Source: an uncultured Bacteroidota bacterium
GTDB taxonomy: Bacteria > Bacteroidota > Bacteroidia > Chitinophagales > Chitinophagaceae
NCBI GenBank assembly: GCA_903887415.1
Contig: CAISPO010000007.1
Span: 53,366 to 117,365, forward strand
Direction: 5' to 3'
Length of the DNA: 64,000 bases
Shown: piece by piece, positions 44,501 to 53,500 of the stretch
Layout of the letters: each line of letters opens with the position of its first letter
Position numbering within the stretch: the stretch's first letter is position 1
Notes under the pieces: model-generated
Seen by the model: only the letters and a program-made list of their open reading frames with translations
The model's database searches: none
Told to the model about the DNA's origin: nothing
Program-made: the position numbers and the translations under genes

Positions 44501-45219
44501 CGTGATATTTTCGCACTGTCCAGCGAGTGTTTGCGCACTGCAGCCACACTATCCCTGAATTGCTGCTGCGAGGTTTTTATGCTATCCATTCGCTCATGCT
44601 TTACCAGGGCAACGCTATCGGCATAACGCTTGCTGGCTCTGTATTTTTTTATTTTTGCAAGGCTGTCCATCCTGTGCTTCTGCACAGTCTTAATACTGTC
44701 TGTACGGGCTTTTCTCAAGGCCGCCAGGCTATCGGTAAGCTGCTTGCGGGCGGTAGTCAACGAGTCCATATGCGACTGGCGGGCGTTCTTTATTCCATTG
44801 GCCTTTGCAGTGCGGGCACGGGTCACACTGTCTTTATAGTGCTTGCTGTCGTGGTACTTGCGTATGGCTGCCGTGCTGTCGGTAATGTGTTTGCGTGTAG
44901 CCTGCAGACTATCGGTTTTGTGCTTGCGAGCGGCGGCTGTGCTATCGGTAATGCGGGCGCGGGCATCCCGTGCGCTGTCCAAATTATGAGTACGGGCGGT
45001 CTTTGCACTATCTGCCTGGTGCTGGTGTAATTGACGGATACTATCTGCGGAATTGGCACGGGCTTCCCTAAGGCTGTCGGGGTTGCCTTTGTGCGAGGTG
45101 TCGGCCTGCTCATCCAAATCATCATCTCCCACGTCGCTGAAACGGACGACGTGGGAATAAGTGAGGCCATTGAACAGAAAAAAACCTAATACAATAAATA
45201 ATATTAACCTAAACTTCAA
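41581..45219 (-). CDS. PorW/SprE-like TPR protein with an N-terminal 11-residue repeat region
   Basis: A 1212-residue protein. After a signal peptide (~22 residues), residues about 48-280 are hendecads of the form D-S-x-x-x-x-R-K-x-x-x, broken twice by a five-residue insert; this is predicted coiled coil. QNSFTHYNYYYNANKKMEEA near residue 330 and WSNDLYLLLGEAYYYKGKYDNAAIAFRYI near 400 match the start of SprE/PorW proteins of the T9SS. TPR-type helices run to about residue 1060. A run of 11 prolines precedes a C-terminal domain starting SYHADSQHYVILVVPG. PorW/SprE links the T9SS trans-envelope complex; that role is inferred from the conserved start. Confidence 0.75.
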   Translation of the reverse strand: MKFRLILFIVLGFFLFNGLTYSHVVRFSDVGDDDLDEQADTSHKGNPDSLREARANSADSIRQLHQHQADSAKTARTHNLDSARDARARITDSTAAARKHKTDSLQATRKHITDSTAAIRKYHDSKHYKDSVTRARTAKANGIKNARQSHMDSLTTARKQLTDSLAALRKARTDSIKTVQKHRMDSLAKIKKYRASKRYADSVALVKHERMDSIKTSQQQFRDSVAAVRKHSLDSAKISRKHIMDSTKIVRTKYTDSLKTVRKNRTDSLARIKANKEKLAKAKEKKKEDALKLKLEIKMKQKHEAWSNKSMLKKKWSPVRRVTQNSFTHYNYYYNANKKMEEALQNMQRSRKENYDSLIGLYPFDPNRDSSMMSADMDSIVHKVSVGIQIHDPRVKWSNDLYLLLGEAYYYKGKYDNAAIAFRYIISSDEAAAKKKAQKNGYGYANKKEAPSILEEDKQSKLDFLKHKSVHNESILWLARTYTESQHVENGESVLSLLESDVKLPENLKGRLAIEKAFAFLTEKNDVAASAQLTIAAEDNNLPNWLRLRAAFLNGQLLQNMDQYAEAAKSFEKVLTYYPKIEMDFYSRKYIAYNKLLAGEDVANAMTPLKRVLNDGKYVSYYDQVYFVLGMLAVKAEKNDEAVKYLTKSINTPKATKKQKALSFAALGDVYYSSSRYPDARDAYDSASKYSSAVPKDKSILTAIQRSKGLKEVSAPTAVITEQDSLLALSALSRKEQLQVVRAYLRELEQHLDDSIENAENAGVNSLKAIETENGDNTAEATWYFANPTLMQQGSTDFKKKWGNRPLTDNWRRASGNALAGTDGLDDDGAGAGKTDNGLPTEESLIAKIPNTPQQKALAVKLEQRAYILLAKAYFKQLEDYKMAIHTLDTLDSRYPEHNQKEEELYLRYEVALKQNDLDKAQKYSEELLVKYPQSQYAANLRPKQKETKATKVVSNGIPVAAYYDETYGLLMQHKYPDALEHIKTAREQYDNPVFKKRFDLAEAMGHAGMGDYNGADSLIGKFMRSYTGDTLIGWATAVKEYIGEVRNGGQPSWVKDWPPKEETPAVAAVKKEVKPATPPPPPPPPPPPIPEMYSYHADSQHYVILVVPGLDSKTAPLKQRIKSFDSSMYPTANLDMVLDMYSGDQIVLVIKKFVNADSAKLYMRDLKESTVMHDFIPGEIKTFVISASNYRKMYADKLAMPYASFYTAYYQ

Positions 45220-45462
45220 TGCGACTCTCTTTTTCTCTCTAATAGAACGTAAATACTACAATAATATTATATAAATCCCGCCTAAAGAGAATATTATTAC
45301 CCCAACCCTTCAAAAATAGTCAAAAAAGGAAACCTAACCACTCTCGTATGACCATAAATTAACAAAACACTTCCCTATTTTGCCGTGTATTCCTGATAAT
45401 TTAGAGCTATTAAAAAAACTTTTTGTACGTAAACGTAGAAACGGCATAAAAATTGCGTTAAA

Positions 45463-45678
45463 ATGATAAAAAAAACGGATCAAAACCCAAATATGATGCG
45501 GTACGCAAGCCTTGCTACGCAATGGATGGCAATGATGCTGCTAGGGGTATGGGCTGGGTACAAACTTGATAAAAAATTAAATTGGAAGTTGCCTTTATTT
45601 TTAATTTTATTCCCCTTAATTTCATTGGCGGTATCGCTCTGGCAACTGATCCGGGAGCTGAACAAACCACAAAAATGA
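45463..45678 (+). CDS. AtpZ/AtpI-like small membrane protein
   Basis: A 71-residue protein with two hydrophobic spans. The pattern YASLATQWMAMMLLGVWAGYKLDKKL, then PLFLILFPLISLAVSLWQLIREL, matches AtpZ/AtpI-type accessory proteins of F-type ATP synthases, thought to help c-ring or Mg handling. Its stop overlaps the next start by ATGA, so translation is coupled. It diverges from the PorW/SprE-like gene. The ATP synthase subunit genes are not in the window. Confidence 0.8.
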   Translation: MIKKTDQNPNMMRYASLATQWMAMMLLGVWAGYKLDKKLNWKLPLFLILFPLISLAVSLWQLIRELNKPQK

Positions 45679-46046
45679 GGAAGAAGTTTATCATACTAAC
45701 GGTGGTTATTTTCATCTTGCTAAGTGGGCTGTTCATGTGTATGCATTTTTATATGCCGGGATACCAGGTGTATGCGCTGGAAACGGGCAATGTGATCATG
45801 GCAGTTCTTTCGTTGAGCAGTTACCTGATGGTACAAAAAAGCCTTAGCAATAATCCGCAGGCATTTGTGCGCGGTGTATCAGGTGCGTCGTTTTTAAAGT
45901 TGATGGCGTGCATGGTATCAATATTAGTGTATGTGTTGCTCAACCGGTCGCACATACATAAGCCAAGTGTGTTTATCTTATTTGGCATTTATGCAGTTTA
46001 CACGATTATGGAAACAATATTGTTGTCGAAATTAGTAAGAGAGTAG
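45675..46046 (+). CDS. Small polytopic membrane protein, coupled to the AtpZ-like gene
   Basis: A 123-residue protein from the ATG at 45675, which overlaps the upstream stop (ATGA); a longer frame reaches back to 45582 but runs through the AtpZ-like gene. Four hydrophobic spans are visible, including ILTVVIFILLSGLF and SVFILFGIYAVYTIM. Position and size suggest an AtpI-like protein of the ATP synthase cluster, but I cannot identify it by sequence. Confidence 0.65.
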   Translation: MRKKFIILTVVIFILLSGLFMCMHFYMPGYQVYALETGNVIMAVLSLSSYLMVQKSLSNNPQAFVRGVSGASFLKLMACMVSILVYVLLNRSHIHKPSVFILFGIYAVYTIMETILLSKLVRE

Positions 46047-46049
46047 GTT

Positions 46050-46694
46050 ATGAAAAAGCAGGAAGCATCAATCTCGTTTTTAGAACAGTTTTTGCCACGT
46101 GGAGCGTTTGAGCAAATTGAACCTTTTTTCAGGTCACACACTATTCACCTCACACTCACGCATGAGCGCAGGAGCGTGCTTGGCGATTACCGGCATCCCA
46201 CTGCGGATGCGCCTTATCACCGTATCAGCATCAACGCCACATTAAACCCATACAGCTTTCTGATCACGCTGCTGCATGAGCTGGCGCACCTATATACATT
46301 CGTACACTTTGAACATAAAGCACCGCCGCATGGCAAAGAGTGGAAGACACAGTTCCGCCATATCCTGATACCGTTTATGGGCAAGCGTTTCTTTCCCGGC
46401 GATGTGGAGAAAGCCCTGTATGCATATCTTCACAACCCGGCTGCGAGCACTTGTACTGATGCGCATTTATACAAAGCATTATATCGTTATGATGAACACA
46501 AGCCAGGCTTTAAACTTGTTGATGACCTGGACACCAATCAATATTTTGAAACTGAGGACGGGCAAGTATATCAGAAATTAGAAAAGCTACGCACCCGCAC
46601 ACGTTGCCGCAACCTGAACAGCGGCAGGGTATATTTCTTCCAGGGAATAGTGGAAGTAAAAGCGATCCGGAAGAAATATACGGTGGATGTCTAA
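46050..46694 (+). CDS. SprT-like metalloprotease-type protein
   Basis: A 214-residue protein with the SprT zinc motif LHELAHLYTF (His76, Glu77, His80) and the following His94 in APPHGKEWK. The C-terminal half carries a small CxC-poor domain ending GIVEVKAIRKKY. SprT/Spartan-like proteins can cleave DNA-protein cross-links, but bacterial members are little studied. It starts three bases after the previous stop, so it is co-transcribed with the two ATP-synthase-type membrane genes. That is an unusual neighbourhood. Confidence 0.78.
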   Translation: MKKQEASISFLEQFLPRGAFEQIEPFFRSHTIHLTLTHERRSVLGDYRHPTADAPYHRISINATLNPYSFLITLLHELAHLYTFVHFEHKAPPHGKEWKTQFRHILIPFMGKRFFPGDVEKALYAYLHNPAASTCTDAHLYKALYRYDEHKPGFKLVDDLDTNQYFETEDGQVYQKLEKLRTRTRCRNLNSGRVYFFQGIVEVKAIRKKYTVDV

Positions 46695-47734
46695 GCTACC
46701 ATATAGTTGCATAACTTGAACAACACTCTTGCTCCCACAATGGCATCAATGCCATCGCCTATGTGATCGCCGCTGGATACTTCGTTGAGGTCGAAACCGA
46801 TTATCTCCCTCCCGGATGCATGAAGCATTTTGAAGAGATAAAATATCTGCTCTGTCTCAAAACCGCCAGGAACGGGAGTTCCGGTGTTGGGGCATAGTTT
46901 TGGGTCAAGGCCGTCAATGTCGAAACTGATATATACCTTTTGAGGAAGCGCATCAACTACCTGTTTGCATATATCTTTCCATAGCGCACCTTCATATTGC
47001 TGCTCTTTGATGTCTTTGTCGAAGAAGGTAGTAATGCGGCCATTGCTATTGGTAATAATGTCCAGCTCTTCATTGCAGTAATCACGGATACCCACCTGCA
47101 CCAGTTGCTTCACCTGCGGTATCTGTTGCAGCACATTGAACATAATGGATGCATGGGAGTAAGTAAACCCTTCATACGCATCGCGCAGGTCTGCGTGAGC
47201 ATCTACCTGCAGTATGCCAAACTCGCTATGCATATCCGACAGCGCCTTAATAAAACCCAATGGCGTACTGTGATCACCTCCAATAAGGCCCACTTTTTTC
47301 CCCTTCTTAAGCAGGTTGGAGGTCATTTCATAAACCCAGTCGAGCAGCAACTTACCGCCATCATTTATTTCATTCAGCTTCTCAGCAAGCTGTTCATTCT
47401 CAGCCACGGCGCCCCCATCTATCATGTTGGATATGATGAGCTCTGCACATTGGCGCAGGTAGTCACTTTTAATACGGATGTTCTTATCGACTGGCTGCAT
47501 GTAAAAACCCTTCTTCCAGCCGTCATTTACGTCAGGGTCAAAAAGGTCAACCTGCATCGCTGCATTGAAAATATTTTCAGGGCCACGGGATGTGCCGCGC
47601 CGGTAAGAAACGGTAACCTCCCAAGGCACAGGCAGTAGCACCAACTGCGCCTCTTCTTCAGTAAAAGGGAGGCCAAATATATTGTTCGATTTCAGCCCAA
47701 CGGAATTGGGATCAAAGTTTGAAAGGTCAGACAT
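46691..47734 (-). CDS. Arginase/agmatinase/formimidoylglutamase-family enzyme
   Basis: A 347-residue ureohydrolase-fold enzyme. The Mn-binding motifs are present: GGDHSTP, DAHADLRD and FDIDGLDP. PNTGTPVPGGF marks the substrate loop. The family hydrolyses guanidino or formimino groups; which substrate is used here is not evident. A complete promoter (TTTG, 19 bp, TACTTTTG) ends four bases before the ATG, so the mRNA is probably leaderless. The 3' end overlaps the SprT-like gene by four bases, tail to tail. Confidence 0.88.
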   Translation of the reverse strand: MSDLSNFDPNSVGLKSNNIFGLPFTEEEAQLVLLPVPWEVTVSYRRGTSRGPENIFNAAMQVDLFDPDVNDGWKKGFYMQPVDKNIRIKSDYLRQCAELIISNMIDGGAVAENEQLAEKLNEINDGGKLLLDWVYEMTSNLLKKGKKVGLIGGDHSTPLGFIKALSDMHSEFGILQVDAHADLRDAYEGFTYSHASIMFNVLQQIPQVKQLVQVGIRDYCNEELDIITNSNGRITTFFDKDIKEQQYEGALWKDICKQVVDALPQKVYISFDIDGLDPKLCPNTGTPVPGGFETEQIFYLFKMLHASGREIIGFDLNEVSSGDHIGDGIDAIVGARVLFKLCNYMVA

Positions 47735-47738
47735 GGCG

Positions 47739-47769
47739 CAAAAGTAAAGATCTCTCGCAAAGGCGCAAA
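47739..47769 (-). promoter_or_regulatory. Promoter of the arginase-family gene, leaderless type
   Basis: On the minus strand TTTG (47769-47766), 19 bp, then TACTTTTG (47746-47739) gives an ideal Bacteroidota promoter. Only four bases separate the -7 box from the ATG at 47734. The -33 lies in a run of GCAAAGG-like octamers (about 47757-47772). Confidence 0.65.
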
Positions 47770-47828
47770 GCTCGCAATTCTTTATTTCGTTTTTAAGACC
47801 GCAAAGCGCAAAGACCTCTCACCAGCCC

Positions 47829-47852
47829 TCTCCAAAGGAGCGGGTGAAGTAG
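47829..47852. repeat. Reverse-complement copy of the CACCCGCTCC element
   Basis: TCTCCAAAGGAGCGGGTGAA is the inverse of the element at 23642-23672 with one or two changes. It lies in the 245-bp gap between the arginase-family and SET-domain genes; the rest of that gap holds octamer repeats but no gene. Confidence 0.5.
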
Positions 47853-47979
47853 AATAAATGATGGCAGCTTATTTCGCAAACATAGGATACCAGGCGTGAA
47901 TGATTTTAAGCTAAAGCGCGTGAGTTTATTGTTTTCCTTCCCTGCCTGAATGATTTAATTGTCTAAACGAAGTAATTAA

Positions 47980-48402
47980 TCAAAGATACCCGATACAATC
48001 CGGGCTTCCGCAATTGCACTTTACTTTTCCATCATGATGTGTGGGGCCGTAATTGCAGGTCAATTCTTCGCCTCGCCGTATATCTCTTAATGCATAGAAC
48101 TCAACATGAAAACCATTCACCCGCATATAGGTATTTGGGCCGCAAGAATGGTTGACGTACCGCAGATCATTTCCATTTATGGATGCATCAATCGCCATAC
48201 CATTCCATAGCTCTACAATCGCAATAGATTCATTGCCTAATTGTTTTGCCTTTTGCCGCGCCGCCCTTTTCGTTATTATTGTTCCACCCAACGACCCAAT
48301 TTTTTTTCGGGCGGGTATATAAGCACCTGCATACACCCCCATCCCTTGTATCTTGCTTTTAGCAACCTTTACCGGGTAGAAGACAAAGAATTTATTTTCC
48401 AT
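47980..48402 (-). CDS. SET-domain protein with post-SET cysteine motif
   Basis: A 140-residue protein that is essentially a lone SET domain, the lysine-methyltransferase fold. GMGVYAGAYIPARKKIGSLGG is the N-terminal SET strand region. LRYVNHSCGPNT (Asn84-His85) and EELTCNYG (Tyr118) are the two knot-forming motifs that bind S-adenosylmethionine and the target lysine. A post-SET-like zinc motif C-x-C-x4-C follows (Cys129, Cys131, Cys136). Bacterial SET proteins are uncommon and their targets are mostly unknown. It is transcribed alone. It may modify a ribosomal, nucleoid or secreted host protein; nothing here decides. Confidence 0.85.
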   Translation of the reverse strand: MENKFFVFYPVKVAKSKIQGMGVYAGAYIPARKKIGSLGGTIITKRAARQKAKQLGNESIAIVELWNGMAIDASINGNDLRYVNHSCGPNTYMRVNGFHVEFYALRDIRRGEELTCNYGPTHHDGKVKCNCGSPDCIGYL

Positions 48403-48511
48403 TACCTATTATCGATCGTTATAAAAATCTAAGGTACAGAATCATTTGAAGGTCATTATATGTTTCATGAAGATGTCCGGCGAAGCCGTGTAAAAACAGG
48501 CAATCATTTCA

Positions 48512-48961
48512 TTACACCGACTCCTTGAATACTTCATTTTTCCTGGCCTCATCAACAGAATGTGATGCACCGAGATTACCATCACGTTCAGACAGGTCGC
48601 TTAATTTGCTATAGAATTTTTTCAGCACTCTCAGTTCTTCTTCTGTCATATCCTCAATGTTCAGTACACGGTTACTCGCTCCCTTTGTTGCGGCTATCAG
48701 CTCGTTCAGCTTTATTTGCAAAGCGAGCGTATCCTTGTTCTGCGCCTGCTGGATCACGAAAACCATCAGGAATGTAATAACGGTGGTGCCGGTGTTTATA
48801 ACTAGTTGCCATGTATCTGAAAAATGAAAGAAGGGGCCGGAAGTAGCCCAGACAAGCACTATGGCAAAAGCGCCTATAAATGCGGCCGAACTGCCGGTGA
48901 CCTTTGATGCTGAATTTGAGAACCTATCAAATAGCGTTGAAACTGTGTGCTCCTTTGTCAT
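48512..48961 (-). CDS. Low-affinity iron permease-like small membrane protein
   Basis: A 149-residue protein of the low-affinity iron permease (FET4-like domain) family. Two spans (SSAAFIGAFAIVLVWA and INTGTTVITFLMVFVIQQAQ) are separated by PFFHFSDTWQ. QNKDTLALQIKLNELI is the family's conserved post-membrane helix. The C-terminal tail is soluble. Bacterial members lack direct proof of iron transport. It sits 18 bp downstream of the DUF2252 gene and may be its operon partner. Confidence 0.85.
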   Translation of the reverse strand: MTKEHTVSTLFDRFSNSASKVTGSSAAFIGAFAIVLVWATSGPFFHFSDTWQLVINTGTTVITFLMVFVIQQAQNKDTLALQIKLNELIAATKGASNRVLNIEDMTEEELRVLKKFYSKLSDLSERDGNLGASHSVDEARKNEVFKESV

Positions 48962-48979
48962 AAATTATTTTTTGAACCG

Positions 48980-50183
48980 TTATGAAAAATCTCCCTTTTT
49001 ATAATCGCTAACATATTGCTTGTAGTTCTGCTGTAGCGTTTGCGCATATTTGACAGCATATTTCAAAACAACTTCCTGCCATTGCATATTCTCACCATAG
49101 GCAATAAGCTCATCTGCTACCGATGCACCCTGCCTGCCTGAACTCCTTAGCTGAGAGGAGGCTGTAAGGATAGCCATATCATCTATCACCTGGTATATAT
49201 CCCGGTAGCGCTCTTTGATAAGATTGAAATTGATACTGTCCTTCTCGGGCTGCATCTCCTGTATAAGATAAGGCTCGTCTTTAAAAATGCTATAGCTCAG
49301 CAGCGCCGGCGGAATATTTTGCATTCTTTGCTGCACCGCCACAACCCGCGCCGCTTCCGATTCCCAATGAGGTTGCGGAATAGTGACATAAGGCGCCAGC
49401 GATGACGCCCTTGATTGCTTCATGTCAACGAGCAGATATTTATCCTTTGTATTTACGCTTTTCAGCAGGAAGGCATATCTCTTCAAGCCCACACTGCCTG
49501 TACCGGCTAGTCTGAACACGGAATCTATGACCTTGTAATTATACGGGCCATCGTGGCTGTACATGATCCACTCCGTGATGTGGTGTTCCAGTTCTCTCTT
49601 TAGTGATTTCTCGATCTCAAAATGCCTGGGATCATCGAGGAGAATGGATAGCTCATCCTTATTTTTCTGCGTGCGCTTCTGCAGCAACTCCTTTTTCTTT
49701 CGTTTGCTTACTGCAGTTAAAAAAGTGCAGACAATCCCTTTGGCGGTCTTTCTTTCGATATAGTATGGCTTGCCTTTGCTCAAAATAGCGGAATACGTCT
49801 TCAGAAACAACTGCGCCATCCGATGCGCCTTTTCATCTTCTATCTTCAATGACTTGAATGCGATCAAGATGCTCGTAACGATCCTGACGAGCTCCCATGA
49901 TGCCGGGGGCGAGTATGCTCTCATCAAAATCATTGAGGTCGAAATAGACCAGGCGGTTATCGCCTTTATAGCTCCCGAAATTTTCCAAGTGCAGATCACC
50001 GCATATCCACGTAAGCGGCGCTGGCGGTATGGTGTTGGTTTTGCTGAGGTCTTCATAAAATAAATGACAGGTACCTCTGAAAAAACGGAACATATTTTCC
50101 GTCATCAGTTTATATTTTATCTGCACCATATCTGGCAGCAGACCTTTATTGAACTCCCGTATTCTTTGCGAGGGTGATCTCAT
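48980..50183 (-). CDS. DUF2252 family protein, interrupted by a frameshift
   Basis: Two overlapping frames make one 400-residue protein. The 5' frame (from 50183) has NMFRFFRGTCHLFYEDLS, then PLTWICGDLHLENFGSY and YFDLNDFDESILAP. Removing one base from the G5 run at 49905-49909 (C5 on the coding strand) joins it as LAPASWELVRIVTSILIAFKSL to the 3' frame, open to 48980. The GDLHLENFG and NDFDE motifs resemble the catalytic and metal loops of the kinase/aminoglycoside-phosphotransferase fold, and DUF2252 proteins are thought to be kinase-like. The substrate is unknown. The break is probably an error in sequence or a recent mutation. Confidence 0.82.
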
Positions 50184-50206
50184 TAATGGATTTTTAGTTT
50201 AACCGG

Positions 50207-50377
50207 TTATCTTCCGCTTCCGGAAACTTTTGCAATTACAAAAATGATTATTGCGACTACCAGGACTACGAGAAATATTCCCACCCCTACCCCTGCTTTA
50301 AAAATACCGCCTATCACAGCACAACTGCTCAATGAAAGGATAAAGCCACTTAAAACTAACAATGACAACTTTTTCAT
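50207..50377 (-). CDS. Small hydrophobic lipoprotein (56 aa)
   Basis: A 56-residue protein, MKKLSLLVLSGF at the start. A lipoprotein signal ends LSLSSC (Cys19), followed by one long hydrophobic segment rich in Gly, Val and Ile (GVGVGIFLVVLVVAIIIFVI) and a short SGSGR tail. Similar small lipoproteins are widespread in Bacteroidota and have no known function. It is upstream of the DUF2252 gene on the same strand, 23 bp away. Confidence 0.7.
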   Translation of the reverse strand: MKKLSLLVLSGFILSLSSCAVIGGIFKAGVGVGIFLVVLVVAIIIFVIAKVSGSGR

Positions 50378-50451
50378 AATGTGCATTTTAAAGTTTAAAA
50401 ATATTTATTGAACAATATAAAACTATGCCAACACTGTATATCGATCATAAA

Positions 50452-50486
50452 AAGTGGGCTGTCTCAGGAGTAGAGACAGCCCACTT
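50452..50486. terminator. Hairpin after the giant adhesin gene
   Basis: A 14-bp perfect stem, AAGTGGGCTGTCTC/GAGACAGCCCACTT, with a 7-base loop lies 24 bp beyond the stop codon of the 2949-residue gene, in its direction of transcription. The minus-strand side is followed by TTTATGATCG, a weak U-tract. Confidence 0.7.
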
Positions 50487-50509
50487 AAATACTCAATCCG
50501 TAAAATTAT

Positions 50510-53500
50510 CTATTGCGCCACCATGAAGTGGAATACGTAGCGTTTATCGCCCATACTCACGTTCATAATATACATGCCGTTAGCCAGTGTATTGCCGAGG
50601 TTCACTTTCTGGTTCATGACGCCATTATGGACTGTAACATTGCTATTGTAGATCACCTGCCCAAGCATGTCGGTCACTTCCAAAGTCACCTCCGCATCAT
50701 TGGCACTGCCTAACAGTCCATTGATAAAGAACTCACCCTTGTTAGGGTTCGGAACTAACCGAAGGTTTGCATCGCCGATCACTACAGCCGTTACACCAAG
50801 GTTATTAACAGTAATACCGACAGTTTCGGAATCTGATAGATTGCAACCGTTTGTGCCGGTAACTACGCAGGTTAATGAATCACCATTGTTGAACGTGTGG
50901 ATATATACCGAATCGGTTGCCCCCGCAATCGGTGAATGATCCAGCATCCATTGATAAGTTACCGGGCCACCAATCACCAGATGTGCGGTCAATGTATCCA
51001 CATCGCCGGTATTGATGGTCAGGCCAGGTGCTGCAGTTATGTTTACTATTGGCGCTACGCTAACACCCACGTGCATTATCACCGAGCTTATCGCTGTATC
51101 TATAGTGAGGCATGGATAGTTACTGATTACCTCTACCCCTACAGAATCCCCGGTTGCCGGCGTGTATGCGTAACTGGCTCCACTGCCAACGACTACCGCT
51201 CCATTAACACTCCAAACATAAGTAGGAGATGCCCCTCCGAATGCAGGAGTAGCGGTAAACGCAACCACCGTTCCAGCGCAAACTGTAGTGCCAGGGTCCA
51301 CGGAAATAGTAACACCCGGTGTAGCATGCTCCAGCACAGTCATTGTATCACTGGCTGATACGGTATCGGGCACCGCACAAGCAGCGCTGCTTATCATCGT
51401 CACTTCAACTATATCGCCGCTTGCAGGTGTATAATTATAAGTGCTGGCCGTAGCTCCTGCAATAGCAGTAGTATTTACCGACCATGAATAAACCGGAGCT
51501 CCACCTCCATTTACCCCGGTCGCAGTAAACGTAACCGCACTGCCTGAGCATGAAGTATCGCCGATACCGGTAGCAACCGTGACAGAAGGAGTAACCATTG
51601 CTATAACTGTGATAACTGCGCTGTCCGCCATATTGCTGCTGCATCCGGATGAAGCATTAGCGGCCGAGACCGTGTAGGTGCCGCCAGCGGCAAGCAGGCC
51701 GAAATCAAGTGGTGTTGATCCGGTACCTGGGAAAACACCAACAAATACACCATCGTTATACAAAGTGTAGTTGACACCGTTCTCCGAAACATCGAGGAAA
51801 ATGTGCTCGCCATCGCCGGTTGCGCAATAAGAGCCGCCACCCGAAACGTGTCCGATTGCTGGCGTCAGGTTCATAGTCACGGCAAGGGTACCGGACATAT
51901 TCCTGAGGCAACCAGTAATATTATTGCTGGCACCTACAGTGTAAGTGCCTGCAGGGAATGTACCGAAACTAAATGCTCCAGGGACGCCTATCATGGATGC
52001 TACAGAAGCTCCGGCATTGTACAATGTATAAGTGATCCCCGTATCAGAACCACTCAAGCCTATAGCTACGCCAGCGTCAACGGAACAATAAGAGCTGGTA
52101 CCTGTTACGGAGTAAACGGCAGGGGCAGGATTCATAATGATCACCGCGCTGTCTGCCATAATGCTGCTACACCCTGTAACGGTATAGCTAGCGGTAACGG
52201 TATAAGTACCTGCGGCTGTTTGCAGGCCGAAATCAAGCACGCCTCCGGTTCCCGGCGCTGAAGTAATAAGCGTAGCTCCGTTATACAGTTTATAAACAGC
52301 TGCGGTTTCGGACGAGCTCAATTGAATGTCAACACCTCCCGTACCTTCACAATAGGTACCACCACCCGAAACACTGCCAACCGCAGGTGCCGGATTCATA
52401 GTAACAACCGGTGTACCAGACATAGGTATTGCACATGCTGTAATGTTATTAATTGCGAAAACGGTAATAGTACCTTCTGTTGTATCAAGGCCCAAATCGA
52501 GCGGGGAACCTGTTCCCAACGTTACCGTGCTTCCCAATCCAACGAACATGCGGTAACTAACGCCGGTGTCAGAGCCACTCAGGCTATTGTCCACACCGGT
52601 GGTACCCGCGCAATACGGACCGCCACCAATGACATTATAAACATGCGGCAGCGAATCAACAATAACACGTGCGCTGTCTGCCATAGCGCTATGGCAGCCA
52701 GTATGTATATTCGTGCCCGTTGCGAAATATGTGCCTGGTGCAACCTCTGAACCAAAATTAAATGCGGACCCTAAGCCTATAACAGCACTGCCGGTTGGCG
52801 AAGCACCAAGATATAATTGATAGCTTACTCCGGTGTCAGACCCGCTAAGCGAAACTGTAATGCCGCCTGTACCGAAACAGTATGCTGTATCGCTTTCCAT
52901 CACAGAAAAAATATCAGGCAATGCATTTACGGTCACTGTAACTCCGCCGGTCATCCCAACATTGCATAATGTTGAAGTATTTGTAGCGAGCACGGTGTAT
53001 GTACCGTTGGTTGTTTGAAGCCCGAAATCCAAGGCACTGCCTGTGCCCGCCTTAATCCCTAAGCCAGTTGAACCATTATATAACTGGTAGCTGATCCCTG
53101 ATTCGGACCCATCAAGGCCAACGTGAACGCCCGTATCTGATGCACAGAAACTACCGCCGCCGGTGACATTAAATGCAGCAGGCAATGGGTTAACTGTGGC
53201 AATTGTAGTATAAGATGCAGTACATGCCGAGCCCGAGCCGTTGCTGACAACAACCGTATATTGCCCGGAAGCGGATGTTGTTGCACCTGGTACACTGGCA
53301 TTGGCACTGGCAGCATTAGTGATCGCTACCGGCCCTGTCCATGAATATGACGTAACATTTGCCGCACCGTTTGCGGTAAGATCAAGCGTAGAACCGGCGC
53401 ATATCGCGCTGTTATTCGTTGCATTAACCAGTGTAGGAACCGCATTGACCGAAACCGTTATAAAGTACGGAATTGAGGGCTGGCAACCTGGCTGGGTGCT

